A stretch of DNA of 64,000 bases from assembly GCF_002934455.1 (NCBI RefSeq), contig NZ_PTIR01000015.1, positions 113,165-177,164 on the forward strand. Reading direction: 5' to 3'. Source of the stretch: Trinickia symbiotica. Its GTDB lineage: Bacteria; Pseudomonadota; Gammaproteobacteria; Burkholderiales; Burkholderiaceae. A program made the position numbers and the translations under genes. The notes beneath the pieces are model-generated. The model searched no databases. It saw only the letters and a list, made by a program, of their open reading frames with translations, and was not told where the DNA came from. Shown here piece by piece: positions 54,860 through 63,635 of this stretch (the stretch's first letter is position 1; the number at the start of each line of letters is the position of its first letter).

Positions 54860-56230
54860 TCACCCTCGCGCCGCACTTGCAATCGGCTCGTCGGCCTCGC
54901 CTTGTCGTGGCTCTTGTCCAGTATCGCTCTTCGTCGCAAACACCACGCATGCGGCAGCGCCCGCCGCCGCAACGGCGATCGCGGCCAGCATCGCGTTGGA
55001 ACCGCCGAACACCTGTTGCAGCGCGCCGCCGATGAAGGGGCCGAGAATGGCTCCGAGCCGCCCGATAGCGAGCTCCATTCCGACCGCGGTTGCCCTCATT
55101 TGCGTTTCATAGGAGGCCGCCGTGAAATTGTTGAGCACGAATTGCCCACCGATGATACAAAAGCCGGCTGCTGCGCTGAATGCGAAATTGGTCCAGTGCG
55201 TATGAAAGAAGACGAGCGCCAGCACGGAAAGCGCCCCTACCGCCCACCACGCGCAAAGCCATTGACGCGGACGATTCGAGCGATCGACAAGGTGACCGCA
55301 GACGAGGCCGCCGACGAACGACATAACCTGCATGAGCGCGCCGAATGCAAAGCTCGCGGCGAACGTTTCGCCACGCGCCTGCATCAGTGTCGGAATCCAT
55401 CCGGAGAGTCCGAATATGCAAAAGAGGCTCAAGAAGCTCGTGGCACAGATCGCGATGGACTGCCTACGGTAAGGCGCCGCCAGCAATGCGAACACCGGAG
55501 CTCGCGCGAGCGCGCGATGGCGCGCCACGCCGTGGTCGCGATATGCCGCGGCCCGATCGGGGCGAAGCTTGCTTAGAATCGCTTTGAGTTCTTCGTCGCG
55601 CCCGCCGAGCAGCAGGAATTTCGGCGATTCGGGCAAATAGCGATGGACGAAAGGGATCAGCAAGATCGATAGCGAGCCCACCCAGTAAAGCCCTTGCCAA
55701 CCCGTGCGAGGGGTCACGAACACCCCCACGATGCCGGCAGCCGCGCCGCCCGCCGCCCAGCCCAGCGCCACACCCCAGAGCGCGAACGTATTGGCGATTC
55801 GCCGCGGCGCGAGTTCATTGATGTACGTGGTCGAGAGCGGCAGCAGCACCCCGAGGCCGAGGCCTGTCAAGACGCGCAGCGTGCAAAAGCTGGCAAAGGA
55901 ATGGCCCGCGATAGCGGTCAGCAGGGAGAAAATCGTCGTGATCCATAAGCCGCCGAGCAGCGTGATACGCCGGCCCCACCGGTCCGCGATCGCTCCGTGC
56001 ACGGCCGCGCCGAGCAGAAAGCCGACGAGCCCGCTCGAGACGAGCATCCCTGCCTGCTGCAACGACAGGCTCCATGGCCCGCGCACGTAGTGAATGACGT
56101 AGGCCGGATTGAATGTGTCATAGCCGTCGAACAGCGTCAGCAAGGCCAACAAGATGCCGAGCTTGACGTGCATCGGGCTGACCGGTGCATCCGATAGTTC
56201 TTCATGCACGTCGATGACTTCGTCATACAT
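54860..56230 (-). CDS. AAHS-family MFS aromatic acid transporter
   Basis: The 456-residue protein has 12 membrane segments and the AAHS (aromatic acid:H+ symporter) features: an acidic residue in TM1 (LLTLFDGYDTFNPAYV), ADRWGRRITLLGGL, GLGLGVLLPLSTTYINELAPRR and WGVALGWAAGG. It probably imports gamma-resorcylate (2,6-dihydroxybenzoate) for the adjacent decarboxylase. It is in the same operon, 172 bp after the decarboxylase gene. Confidence 0.9.
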   Translation of the reverse strand: MYDEVIDVHEELSDAPVSPMHVKLGILLALLTLFDGYDTFNPAYVIHYVRGPWSLSLQQAGMLVSSGLVGFLLGAAVHGAIADRWGRRITLLGGLWITTIFSLLTAIAGHSFASFCTLRVLTGLGLGVLLPLSTTYINELAPRRIANTFALWGVALGWAAGGAAAGIVGVFVTPRTGWQGLYWVGSLSILLIPFVHRYLPESPKFLLLGGRDEELKAILSKLRPDRAAAYRDHGVARHRALARAPVFALLAAPYRRQSIAICATSFLSLFCIFGLSGWIPTLMQARGETFAASFAFGALMQVMSFVGGLVCGHLVDRSNRPRQWLCAWWAVGALSVLALVFFHTHWTNFAFSAAAGFCIIGGQFVLNNFTAASYETQMRATAVGMELAIGRLGAILGPFIGGALQQVFGGSNAMLAAIAVAAAGAAACVVFATKSDTGQEPRQGEADEPIASAARG

Positions 56231-56402
56231 GGTGTCTCACTCCGTTTATATTCCTGATGCACAAGCGGCATCGGTCGCGCTTCGGTCGCGCTTCGGTCTC
56301 TTCTCGTCACCCCCTGCCGACACTGCGGCCGGTGAGCCAGGCATGGGCCGTAAGCAGAATGCTCGCTGCAGCCGCCCATGGCCTCCGCGGCCTGGCCCCG
56401 AG

Positions 56403-57395
56403 TCAAACGTCGCCTAACTTGAAAAGCCGTGCCGCGTTGGTCCGGCCGATCTTGATTCGGTCGTTTTCGCTGATCGATGCGTCGTCGAACCATTGCGCCG
56501 CGTGGTCCACGTTTTCGAAGGGCCAGTCCACCGAAAAGAGGATGCGGTCGGATCCGATCTCGAGCATCGCATCGATCAGCGTTTGCGTGCGGAAGTTGCC
56601 CGAAGTCGTCAGCCAGAAATTCGCGCGGAAGTATTCCGCGATGGGCTTCTCGGCTGGGTAGCTCGGCTTGGTCTTCACCCATGCGTTGCGGTTGTCGACA
56701 CGCCACATGCTATAGGGCAGCCCCTCGCCCATATGGCCCAAAATGATTTTCAAGCGCGGATGCTCGTCGAAGAGTCCAGAGCCCATCATGCGTAGCGCGT
56801 GAACCGCCGTCTCCTGACCAAATGCCCACGTCGGGCCAAGCAACCATCGGTGGCCTTCGTAGATCGGTGCATGCGCGGGGAGCGGATTGCGCGGGTGCAG
56901 GTAAAACGGCACGTCCAATGCCTCGACCACCGCCCAGAATGGGCGAAACTGCGGCAGATCGTAGTAGAGCACGTCATCACTGCCTTCCGTTTGCGAGAAA
57001 CCGTTGACGAGGGCTCCGACGAAGCCGAGCTCCTCCACGCACCGCTCGAGCTCACGGGCCGCAAGCTCGGGCGATTGCATCGGCAGTGCGGCAAACCCTT
57101 TGAAGCGATCAGGACGCTTCGCGATCTGCTCGGCAAGAAAGTCGTTCGCCCGCCGAGACAGATCGTAGGCCGCCTTCGTGTCACGAATGGCCTGCACGGT
57201 CGGGGCATTCAGAGAGAGGATCATGAGCTCGATGCCGTTTCGATCCATTTCCTCGATACGGCGGCCCTGGATGTCGAGAAGGCGGCTCTTCAATTCGCCC
57301 CAGTACGAAGGCGGGACGAATCCTGCCGAATCCTGGACCGTCTCCTCGATGGCAAAGTGCTCTTCCAGCGCGATCTTGCGCGTTGCTTTAAACAT
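56403..57395 (-). CDS. Gamma-resorcylate (2,6-dihydroxybenzoate) decarboxylase, amidohydrolase family
   Basis: The 330-residue protein shows the ACMSD/LigW decarboxylase pattern: metal ligands in KIALEEHFAI, FYLHPRNPLP, ILGHMGEGLPY and LFSVDWPFENVDHA. MDRNGIELMILSLNAPTVQAI, FVGALVNGFSQ, YEGHRWLLGPTWAFGQETAVHAL and TTSGNFRTQTLIDA are characteristic of gamma-resorcylate decarboxylases (GraF/TsdA). It converts 2,6-dihydroxybenzoate to resorcinol and CO2. Full length, with all ligand motifs present. It follows the hydroxylase gene by 19 bp. Confidence 0.92.
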   Translation of the reverse strand: MFKATRKIALEEHFAIEETVQDSAGFVPPSYWGELKSRLLDIQGRRIEEMDRNGIELMILSLNAPTVQAIRDTKAAYDLSRRANDFLAEQIAKRPDRFKGFAALPMQSPELAARELERCVEELGFVGALVNGFSQTEGSDDVLYYDLPQFRPFWAVVEALDVPFYLHPRNPLPAHAPIYEGHRWLLGPTWAFGQETAVHALRMMGSGLFDEHPRLKIILGHMGEGLPYSMWRVDNRNAWVKTKPSYPAEKPIAEYFRANFWLTTSGNFRTQTLIDAMLEIGSDRILFSVDWPFENVDHAAQWFDDASISENDRIKIGRTNAARLFKLGDV

Positions 57396-57414
57396 CGTCC
57401 ATGCTCCGTTCGCG

Positions 57415-58650
57415 TCAATATTGACCCTTGGGCTCGAGTCCGAGCGCCATCTGCCCGTACATCGTGCCCACGGTGTCCCAATTCATGCTGATGTGCCGGC
57501 CCACCGCATTGGCATCTCGCCAAGCGCGTTGGATCGGATTGGCGAGGTCGAGCCCCTGCCCTCCGGTCGACGCATTCAACGCCTCCGTCGCACGGATGGC
57601 GAGCGAGACGGCGAACGCCTGGCCGAGTCGGCTCTTGATTCGCTCTTCGACGGACACTGCCTCGCCGGCGTTGACGGTTGCCTCGCGATCGCGCAGGTCA
57701 GCAATGAGAACCCGGCGCGCCGCTTCCGCGCTTGCGGTCGCTTCCGCCACCCGCAATTGGATCGTCGCGAACTCGGCCATGCTGTTTTGCCCGCCGGCAA
57801 CGGCGCCCCGCGTGACGCGTCGTGCAGTTCGCTCGAGATAGTCCTCGAGCGCGCCTTGGGCAGCGCCCACGGCGACCGATGCCAAGCACGACGGGATGGT
57901 GCTCAGCATCGGAATGGAAAATCCGGGATGGTGACGATAGAGCCTCGCGCCGGGCGTCTCGCCGCTTGTCGTCTCGGAAAAGAGAAGTGCCCGATGTGCC
58001 GGCACGAATACCTTGTCGAGAACGAGCGTTTTGCTGCCGGTCCCTGCAAGACCGATGACGTGCCAGGTATCTTCGATCGTGTAATCCGTCTCCGGCACGA
58101 GCAGGAACGCCGGCGCCGGCTTCTCGCGGTCACCCTCCGCAGGCAACACGGCGGCGCACAGAGACCACTGTGCGCATTCGCATCCGCTCGCGAAGCTCCA
58201 GCGGCCGCTGATCAGATAGCCGCCATCTGTTGCCTGCGCTTGGCACACGGGCGCATAGGAGCCGCAAACGAGCGCATTGGGGTTGGCGGCCCAGACGTCA
58301 TGTTGAGCTTGGGCGGGAAAGGAACCGACGAGCCACTGGTGCGCTGCGAGGAGCCCGGCCACCCATGCCGTCGATGCACATGATTTCGCCAAGTCGATAT
58401 TCAGATCGACAAGCGCGGAAAAATCACCTTCCAAGCCGCCGAAGGCCCTGGGCTTGACGACATCGAAGTACCCCGCGTCGCGCAGTGCATCGATGATGTC
58501 CATCGGAACCCGGCGCTCGGTTTCCACTTGAGCGGCGCGGGCCTTGATCGATGCGGCAAGCCCAGCTATGCGAGTGCGCAGGTTTTCAACCGAGGGACGG
58601 TCGACGCCGCGCTGCGCGGCCGCCCCTGCTTCTCGTTCTACAACGATCAT
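57415..58650 (-). CDS. Resorcinol 4-hydroxylase, flavin-dependent oxygenase component
   Basis: The 411-residue protein belongs to the acyl-CoA dehydrogenase-like group D flavin monooxygenases (HsaA/HpaH-like): VPMDIIDALRDAGYFDVVKP, STAWVAGLLAAHQWLVG, LISGRWSFASGCECAQWSL, WHVIGLAGTGSKTLVLDKVFVP and a C-terminal SVEERIKSRLGQAFAVSLAIRATEAL. With reduced flavin it hydroxylates resorcinol to hydroxyquinol. The reductase partner is encoded 103 bp upstream. graA/tsdB-like. Call rests on fold plus context. Confidence 0.87.
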   Translation of the reverse strand: MIVVEREAGAAAQRGVDRPSVENLRTRIAGLAASIKARAAQVETERRVPMDIIDALRDAGYFDVVKPRAFGGLEGDFSALVDLNIDLAKSCASTAWVAGLLAAHQWLVGSFPAQAQHDVWAANPNALVCGSYAPVCQAQATDGGYLISGRWSFASGCECAQWSLCAAVLPAEGDREKPAPAFLLVPETDYTIEDTWHVIGLAGTGSKTLVLDKVFVPAHRALLFSETTSGETPGARLYRHHPGFSIPMLSTIPSCLASVAVGAAQGALEDYLERTARRVTRGAVAGGQNSMAEFATIQLRVAEATASAEAARRVLIADLRDREATVNAGEAVSVEERIKSRLGQAFAVSLAIRATEALNASTGGQGLDLANPIQRAWRDANAVGRHISMNWDTVGTMYGQMALGLEPKGQY

Positions 58651-58753
58651 GGGTCACCTCCAATTGTCAATTGTGTCGGCGGCTTCGGCGAAGCGGGCAC
58701 CGCAAAGCCGTTGCTAACCGCCAGATGCGTCTACGATGCGCGCCGCGTTTGCA

Positions 58754-59245
58754 CTAGCAATAGGCGGCGTTTCGGTAAAGGAGCGGCCGCGCGTCATCAC
58801 CGAGCATCACGTCGTCCGCACTGCCGATGAAGATCGTGTGTGTGCCGAACGGAATCGCCGCATGCTTTCGGCAAACGATGTTGGCCTGGGCATTCGAGAG
58901 GTAGTGCGTGCCCGATCCATGTGTGAGCCACTCGCCTACGGAGAAACGCTCCTCAGGCGACGATGCGCCGCTGAATGCTTTCGACACTTCAGCCTGATCG
59001 TGCGTCAACACGTTCACGCAAAAGTGCCGCGCAGACATGAGGATGTCGTGCAAAAACGTGGATTGGTTGACGCATATGATCATCGATGGGGGTTCCATCG
59101 AAAGCGAACTGACCGCGGTCATCGTCATGCCGTGGCGACGATGACCATCGCTGGCCGTGATGATCGTTACGGTCGATGCGATGCGACGCATCGCAGCACG
59201 GAACGACGTGCCGACGGGCGGATGATGTACGGCCAGAGTGTCCAT
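58754..59245 (-). CDS. Flavin reductase component of resorcinol 4-hydroxylase
   Basis: The 163-residue protein has the flavin-reductase domain: FRAAMRRIASTVTIITASDG, RHGMTMTAVSSLSMEPPSMIICVNQ, FCVNVLTHDQAEVSKAFSG and PLLYRNAAYC at the end. It supplies FADH2 or FMNH2 to the oxygenase encoded downstream. AGGAG lies 6 bases before the ATG at 59245 (MDTLAVHH); an ATG 14 codons earlier has no such site. First gene of the operon, divergent from the MarR gene. graD/tsdB-reductase-like. Confidence 0.9.
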   Translation of the reverse strand: MDTLAVHHPPVGTSFRAAMRRIASTVTIITASDGHRRHGMTMTAVSSLSMEPPSMIICVNQSTFLHDILMSARHFCVNVLTHDQAEVSKAFSGASSPEERFSVGEWLTHGSGTHYLSNAQANIVCRKHAAIPFGTHTIFIGSADDVMLGDDARPLLYRNAAYC

Positions 59246-59311
59246 ATCGTCTCCTTGATGTCCGGGCCTCGAAGCACCGTGTTGCATTCACTATACTTTC
59301 ATTTGCAACTG

Positions 59312-59324
59312 TTTGCAAAGCAAA
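59312..59324. promoter_or_regulatory. Candidate MarR operator between reductase and MarR genes
   Basis: TTTGCAAAGCAAA is a perfect inverted repeat (5-3-5) in the 138-bp divergent gap; a further ATTTGCAA lies directly upstream from 59301. The site is well placed to control both promoters. Confidence 0.45.
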
Positions 59325-59383
59325 TAATGTGGATGAAACTCTTGCTTTGATAGAATGAGGGAATCCTGCGAGAGGTATGCCCC

Positions 59384-59839
59384 ATGTACAAGTTCACCGA
59401 TTCCTTCCCCTATCTGCTCAATCGCGTCGGCGTGAGGATGGGGGAACTGTTCTCGCGCCGGATCGCGGCATACGGCATCACATTGCCGATGTATCGAGTG
59501 ATGGCGGCGCTACGAGAGGTGCCCGATCAGCGGCTCAACGACTTGGCGGCCATGACGACGGTCGAGCTGTCCACGCTGTCGCGCCTCATCGGCACGATGG
59601 AGAAGATGAAGCTCGTCTCCCGCAGCAGGCTGGAGAACAATGCACGAACAGTCGCGATCAACCTTACGGAAGCCGGCGAAATGACATTGAAAGAATTGAT
59701 GCCGATCGCCCGGCATTTCGAGGAAGTGGCGGTAAGCAAGCTTTCGCCGGCAGCGCTGAAAACGCTGAAGAAGACGCTCTCCGACATTTACGATCTGCTC
59801 GATATCCTCGAGGAGGAAGCGACGGCCGCCGCGGAATGA
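59384..59839 (+). CDS. MarR-family regulator of the resorcylate cluster
   Basis: The 151-residue protein has the MarR winged helix: SRRIAAYGITLPMYRVMAAL, LNDLAAMTTVELSTLSRLIGTMEKMKLVSRSRLENNARTVAINLTEAG. GAGAGG is upstream of the ATG. It is divergent from the catabolic operon, as GraR/TsdR are in known gamma-resorcylate clusters, and probably represses it until the substrate arrives. Confidence 0.9.
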   Translation: MYKFTDSFPYLLNRVGVRMGELFSRRIAAYGITLPMYRVMAALREVPDQRLNDLAAMTTVELSTLSRLIGTMEKMKLVSRSRLENNARTVAINLTEAGEMTLKELMPIARHFEEVAVSKLSPAALKTLKKTLSDIYDLLDILEEEATAAAE

Positions 59840-59870
59840 CTCAGGGGCGCTGAGAGCGGTAAACGCAAGA

Positions 59871-59899
59871 AGGCTGTCGCGCATAACACGCGACAGCCT
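59871..59899. terminator. Strong hairpin between convergent genes (probable terminator)
   Basis: AGGCTGTCGCG (59871-59881) and CGCGACAGCCT (59889-59899) form an 11-bp stem with a 7-nt loop, between the ends of the MarR gene and the small secreted-protein gene. The T-run is poor on both sides, slightly better on the minus strand. Confidence 0.55.
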
Positions 59900-59927
59900 C
59901 CCTCAGCAATCGTGCGAGTCGATTTCG

Positions 59928-60227
59928 TCAGAACGCCGAACGCCCCACCCGTACATACGCGTCTCGTTCGCCACGATAGGTCGAATCGCTTGCGTTCACC
60001 GTCGCACTTGCTCCGCTATGCGACGAACCGGCTTGCACGCCACCGACATCCGGGTTGGCTGCCACCTGCTCGGCGGCGAGCGTTTGGACGCTTTGGCCAC
60101 GTTGGGAAGCAGGCGCGCCGACTTCCGGGCGGTAGAAAGGCGCCGGCCCAAGGCCGCTGGCAAAAGCCGGGGCAGCCAAAGCGGCGGACGATGCGATCAA
60201 CAGCGCGGCGATAAGCTTGGTCTTCAT
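59928..60227 (-). CDS. Small secreted/periplasmic protein (DUF4148-like)
   Basis: The 99-residue protein has a signal peptide ending after AAPAFA (residue ~23). The mature part is short, with QTLAAEQVAANPDVGGVQAG, Ser/Ala-rich and without cysteines. The layout resembles the small DUF4148-type exported proteins frequent in Burkholderia, but the match is loose. GGAGG sits 7 bases before the ATG at 60227. Function unknown; no operon partner. Confidence 0.7.
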   Translation of the reverse strand: MKTKLIAALLIASSAALAAPAFASGLGPAPFYRPEVGAPASQRGQSVQTLAAEQVAANPDVGGVQAGSSHSGASATVNASDSTYRGERDAYVRVGRSAF

Positions 60228-60466
60228 GGTGATACCTCCGATGAGTCTTCGTGTCTTCCGGGAAGTGCCAGGAGCCTTGTTTGGCCCTTTGCAGCACTCG
60301 GTCTTGAACTTCGATGGAGGCAGTGTAGGGATTCGCCGGCGTGCGACAAAGAGGGCAAAACCGATATCACTTTTCTTCGCGGATGAATAATCGGGCAATG
60401 CCATAAGGTAAGCGCCGCCCGCGCAGCAACGTATGCATCATCGGCATGTATGACGTCGAGGTTGCG

Positions 60467-61453
60467 TCACCACTGATGATGGACGAACGGCGCTATCGTT
60501 TCCAGATACATTGCCCGCAGCGTGGCCATCGCAGACTCCGTCAGGGCGGGCACTTCACTCGCCGCGCAATTCGCCTTGGCTTGTTCCGCATTCTTAGCGC
60601 CGGGAATGACCGTCGTCACGCCCCGATTCATCAGGATCCAACGTAGCGCGAATTGCGCCATCGTTACGCCTTGCGGAACCAACGAGCGAATTCTGTCGAC
60701 CGCTTCGAGCGCGACATCATAAGGAACACCCGCAAACGTCTCGCCTTTGTCGAAAGCTTGGCCTTCGCGGTTGAAGTTGCGATGGTCATCGGCCGCGAAC
60801 CTGGTATCGGCTGTCATCTTCCCGGTCAGCAGGCCGGATGCGAGAGGCACGCGGACGATAACAGCAATCCCTCTGTCTTGTGCCTCACGCATGAAAAGGT
60901 CCGCCGGCCGCTGCCTGAAGATGTTGTAAATGATCTGCACGGACTTGACGCCCGGGTACTCGATTGCCTTGAGACCTTCCTCGACTTTCTCCACTGAAAC
61001 GCCGTAGTGACGGATCTTCCCCGCGGTGACCATGGCGTCCATGGCCTCGAAGACTTCGGGCCGATAGTAGACCTCGGTTGGCGGGCAATGTAGTTGCACG
61101 AGCTCGAGACAGTCGGTCTCGAGATTCTTCAATGATCGATCGACGAACGCGTTCAGATTGGCCGCGGTATAGCCCTCTGCGGAATGAGGATCGAGTCGGC
61201 GGCCCGCCTTTGTAGCGACGAACGGCCGCGGCCCGCCACGCTCCTTGAGTACTGCCGCGATGATCCGTTCGGAACGCCCATCGCCGTACACATCGGCGGT
61301 ATCGATAAACGTTGTGCCGCTGTCTAGCGCCGCATGCAGCGCGGCCTTGGCGTCGCTTTCCGAGACATCGCCCCACGAGCCCCCGATCGCCCAGGCGCCA
61401 AACCCGATCTCGGAAACTGCCTGTCCTGCCTGCCCAAATGGTCGTTGATTCAC
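60467..61453 (-). CDS. Aldo/keto reductase
   Basis: The 328-residue protein has the AKR catalytic tetrad in context: FIDTADVYGDG (Asp, Tyr), PFVATKAGRR (Lys) and LVQLHCPP (His), with PGAKNAEQAKANCAASEVPAL for NADPH binding. It is of the Tas/YajO-like group. It starts with GTG at 61453, GGAGGA 7 bases upstream, 13 bp after the SDR gene, so the two form an operon. Substrate unknown. Confidence 0.93.
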   Translation of the reverse strand: MNQRPFGQAGQAVSEIGFGAWAIGGSWGDVSESDAKAALHAALDSGTTFIDTADVYGDGRSERIIAAVLKERGGPRPFVATKAGRRLDPHSAEGYTAANLNAFVDRSLKNLETDCLELVQLHCPPTEVYYRPEVFEAMDAMVTAGKIRHYGVSVEKVEEGLKAIEYPGVKSVQIIYNIFRQRPADLFMREAQDRGIAVIVRVPLASGLLTGKMTADTRFAADDHRNFNREGQAFDKGETFAGVPYDVALEAVDRIRSLVPQGVTMAQFALRWILMNRGVTTVIPGAKNAEQAKANCAASEVPALTESAMATLRAMYLETIAPFVHHQW

Positions 61454-61466
61454 GTTCTATCCTCCT

Positions 61467-62240
61467 TCATGGCATGAGTTGTCCGCCGTTTACCTCGATG
61501 ACCTGACCGGTGATGTACCCTGACAATGTGGGGGATGCCAGAAAGAGAAATGCGCCGACGCATTCTTCGGGCGAACCCGCTCTCCCCATGGGTATCGAGG
61601 CGGTTTGCGATGCCCAGACATCGGGCGGAGTGTATTTGTCGTGGAACGGCGTCTGAATCAATCCGGGCGCCACGGCGTTGACGCGAATTCCGTCGTTCAC
61701 GAATTCCTTCGCTTGGCCGCGCGTCAAGCTGCTGACGAAGCTTTTCGTGGCCGCATAGAGCACGGCGCCGGCGCCGCCACCTGTGCGCGCGGCGACCGAC
61801 GAGGTGTTGATGATGTAGCCGCCGGTTTTTTTCAGAAACGGATAGGCAGCCAATGTCGCGTCCCATACCGAACGGGCGTTGAGATTCACGACCTGATCGA
61901 AATGACCTTCAGGCGTCTCCGTCGTCTTGATCCGCCCCAACATGCCGCCGGCGTTGTTGATGAGCCCATCAAGTCCGCCAAGCATGTCGGCCGCCGCCTG
62001 CACGACACGTGACGCGCCGCCCGGTTCTCTCATGTCGCCTCGAATGAGGCGGATCCGCTCCGGCGATTCGGCGCGCAGCGCCTGCGCTTGCGCGTCGCTC
62101 TCGTAGTAATGGGCGACAACGTCGGCGCCCTGTGCGGCAAACGTGCGGACGACCGCTGCGCCGATTCCCGTCGATCCGCCGGTGACGAGAACCTTCGTAC
62201 CGTCCAGATCGCCAATTCGCATGTGCTCGAAACTTGACAT
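61467..62240 (-). CDS. SDR family oxidoreductase
   Basis: The 257-residue protein has the classical SDR motifs: VLVTGGSTGIGAAVVRTFA (NAD(P) site), LINNAGGMLG (NNAG), the SSVAAR serine and YAATKSFVSSL catalytic Tyr-Lys, and PGLIQTPFHDKY. GGAG is 7 bases before the ATG at 62240, which I prefer over an ATG 12 codons earlier. It forms an operon with the aldo/keto reductase and is divergent from the LysR gene. Substrate unknown. Confidence 0.93.
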   Translation of the reverse strand: MSSFEHMRIGDLDGTKVLVTGGSTGIGAAVVRTFAAQGADVVAHYYESDAQAQALRAESPERIRLIRGDMREPGGASRVVQAAADMLGGLDGLINNAGGMLGRIKTTETPEGHFDQVVNLNARSVWDATLAAYPFLKKTGGYIINTSSVAARTGGGAGAVLYAATKSFVSSLTRGQAKEFVNDGIRVNAVAPGLIQTPFHDKYTPPDVWASQTASIPMGRAGSPEECVGAFLFLASPTLSGYITGQVIEVNGGQLMP

Positions 62241-62329
62241 CACATTCTCCGCAAAAGATCGCATCACGGGGCTCACGAGCCGTGCACCGCTGTGACATTC
62301 ACCGGATAGAATGATTGCACGGAGTAGAA

Positions 62330-62342
62330 TGAATTGAATTCA
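62330..62342. promoter_or_regulatory. Candidate LysR binding site (T-N11-A palindrome)
   Basis: TGAATTGAATTCA is a 5-3-5 inverted repeat that also fits T-N11-A. It lies in the divergent gap between the SDR and LysR genes, close to the LysR start. Confidence 0.4.
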
Positions 62343-62366
62343 CTGACCTGCTGAACCGCATTCATC

Positions 62367-63311
62367 TTGGCAAAAACGGAACGGATCGACTTCGCGGACC
62401 TGAAGTCATTCCTGACGATCGTGAGGTGCCGCAGCTTTCGGCTCGCTGCGATCGAATTGGGACAAACGCCGTCGGCGGTGAGCCATGCGATGCGGCGACT
62501 GGAAGCGCGTCTCGGCGCAAAACTGTTGAACAGAACCAGCCGAGCGGTTTCGGCCACGGCCGTCGGCCGTGAATTGGCCGCGCGGCTGGAAGACGGCTTC
62601 AATCAGATCGGCGCCGCGCTCGAAACACTCGAAGCGCCTGGCGCCGCTCGACTCGGAGAGATTCGACTCAACGTCTTTGCCGATGCGGCACACTTGCTCG
62701 TTGCGCCTGCGCTCCCGGAGTTCGTGCGTCGGTGTCCTGACGTGCGGCTGACAGTCGTCGTCGAGGACCGTCCCATCGACATCGTGGCCGAGGGCTACGA
62801 TGCGGGGATTCGATATGGTCATTATGTCCCGGAAGACATGGTCGCCGTACCGCTCACCGGGCCTCAGCGGTGGGTCATGGCCGCTTCGCCCGGCTACATC
62901 GAACGGCACGGCGTGCCTCGACGCCTCAATGACCTGACCAAGCACACCTGTCTGCAGCTTCTGCTCGGTGACAATTCGAGCTACCGGTGGGAATTGAACG
63001 AGGCGGGAGCGGCGCGCCGTCTGCGAGTGCCCGGTTTGCTCACGATCAACGATACGACGACCACCATCAGTGCGTGCAAGGCGGGGTTGGGAATTGCTTA
63101 CCTGCTGGAGGCCCGCATCGCCGACGAATTGGCGCGCGGTGAGCTGCAGGTCGTGTTGAAAAAGAATGCCTACCCTGAGGATCCGTTCCACCTCTACCAC
63201 AGCAGTCGCCGTTATAACCACCCCGCCCTTCGAACGTTGATCAACATCATCCGGGAACAGCAGTCCCTGCCGCCGCTCGCGGGGGAGAAGCAGGCGAGCC
63301 GGAGACGGTAG
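62367..63311 (+). CDS. LysR-family transcriptional regulator
   Basis: The 314-residue protein has the N-terminal winged helix (FADLKSFLTIVRCRSFRLAAI, TPSAVSHAMRRLEARLGAKLLNRTSRAVSAT) and a LysR substrate-binding domain (GEIRLNVFADAAHLLVAPALPEFVRRCPDV). The start is a TTG at 62367 with no good ribosome binding site; no in-frame ATG precedes the helix. Divergent from the SDR-AKR pair, which it likely controls. Confidence 0.9.
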   Translation: MAKTERIDFADLKSFLTIVRCRSFRLAAIELGQTPSAVSHAMRRLEARLGAKLLNRTSRAVSATAVGRELAARLEDGFNQIGAALETLEAPGAARLGEIRLNVFADAAHLLVAPALPEFVRRCPDVRLTVVVEDRPIDIVAEGYDAGIRYGHYVPEDMVAVPLTGPQRWVMAASPGYIERHGVPRRLNDLTKHTCLQLLLGDNSSYRWELNEAGAARRLRVPGLLTINDTTTTISACKAGLGIAYLLEARIADELARGELQVVLKKNAYPEDPFHLYHSSRRYNHPALRTLINIIREQQSLPPLAGEKQASRRR

Positions 63312-63635
63312 GTCGAGCGAAGTTGTCGGTGTCGGCGCGATTCATTGCCGCGCGATCTTGGAACTCTCGCAGCAGCCACGCAACCGCGGCGGAATTGCCT
63401 GACCCAAAAAAATCAATTGACGACATCGCATTTATGCAGTGCGGCTAATTGAACTTGTCTACCGCGCGCTCCGCTCGCCGCGCACGCTGGCAGGAACGAC
63501 TGATGTGTTGGCCGCTTTGTCGGTAGACCGGTTTCATCTAATCATTAGAATGAGCCCATCCCAGTCGTCGACCAAACTGCGGAGCAGCTCTGCCGCCAGC
63601 ATGGCTCGCCCGTGCAAAAACTGGAGGAAGACTCG
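63312..63635. other. Intergenic region upstream of the TpsA-like gene
   Basis: This 324-bp stretch contains no supported gene; the overlapping plus-frame reading at 63439-63924 is out of frame with the TpsA protein and has no family features. I see nothing specific in it. Confidence 0.4.
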
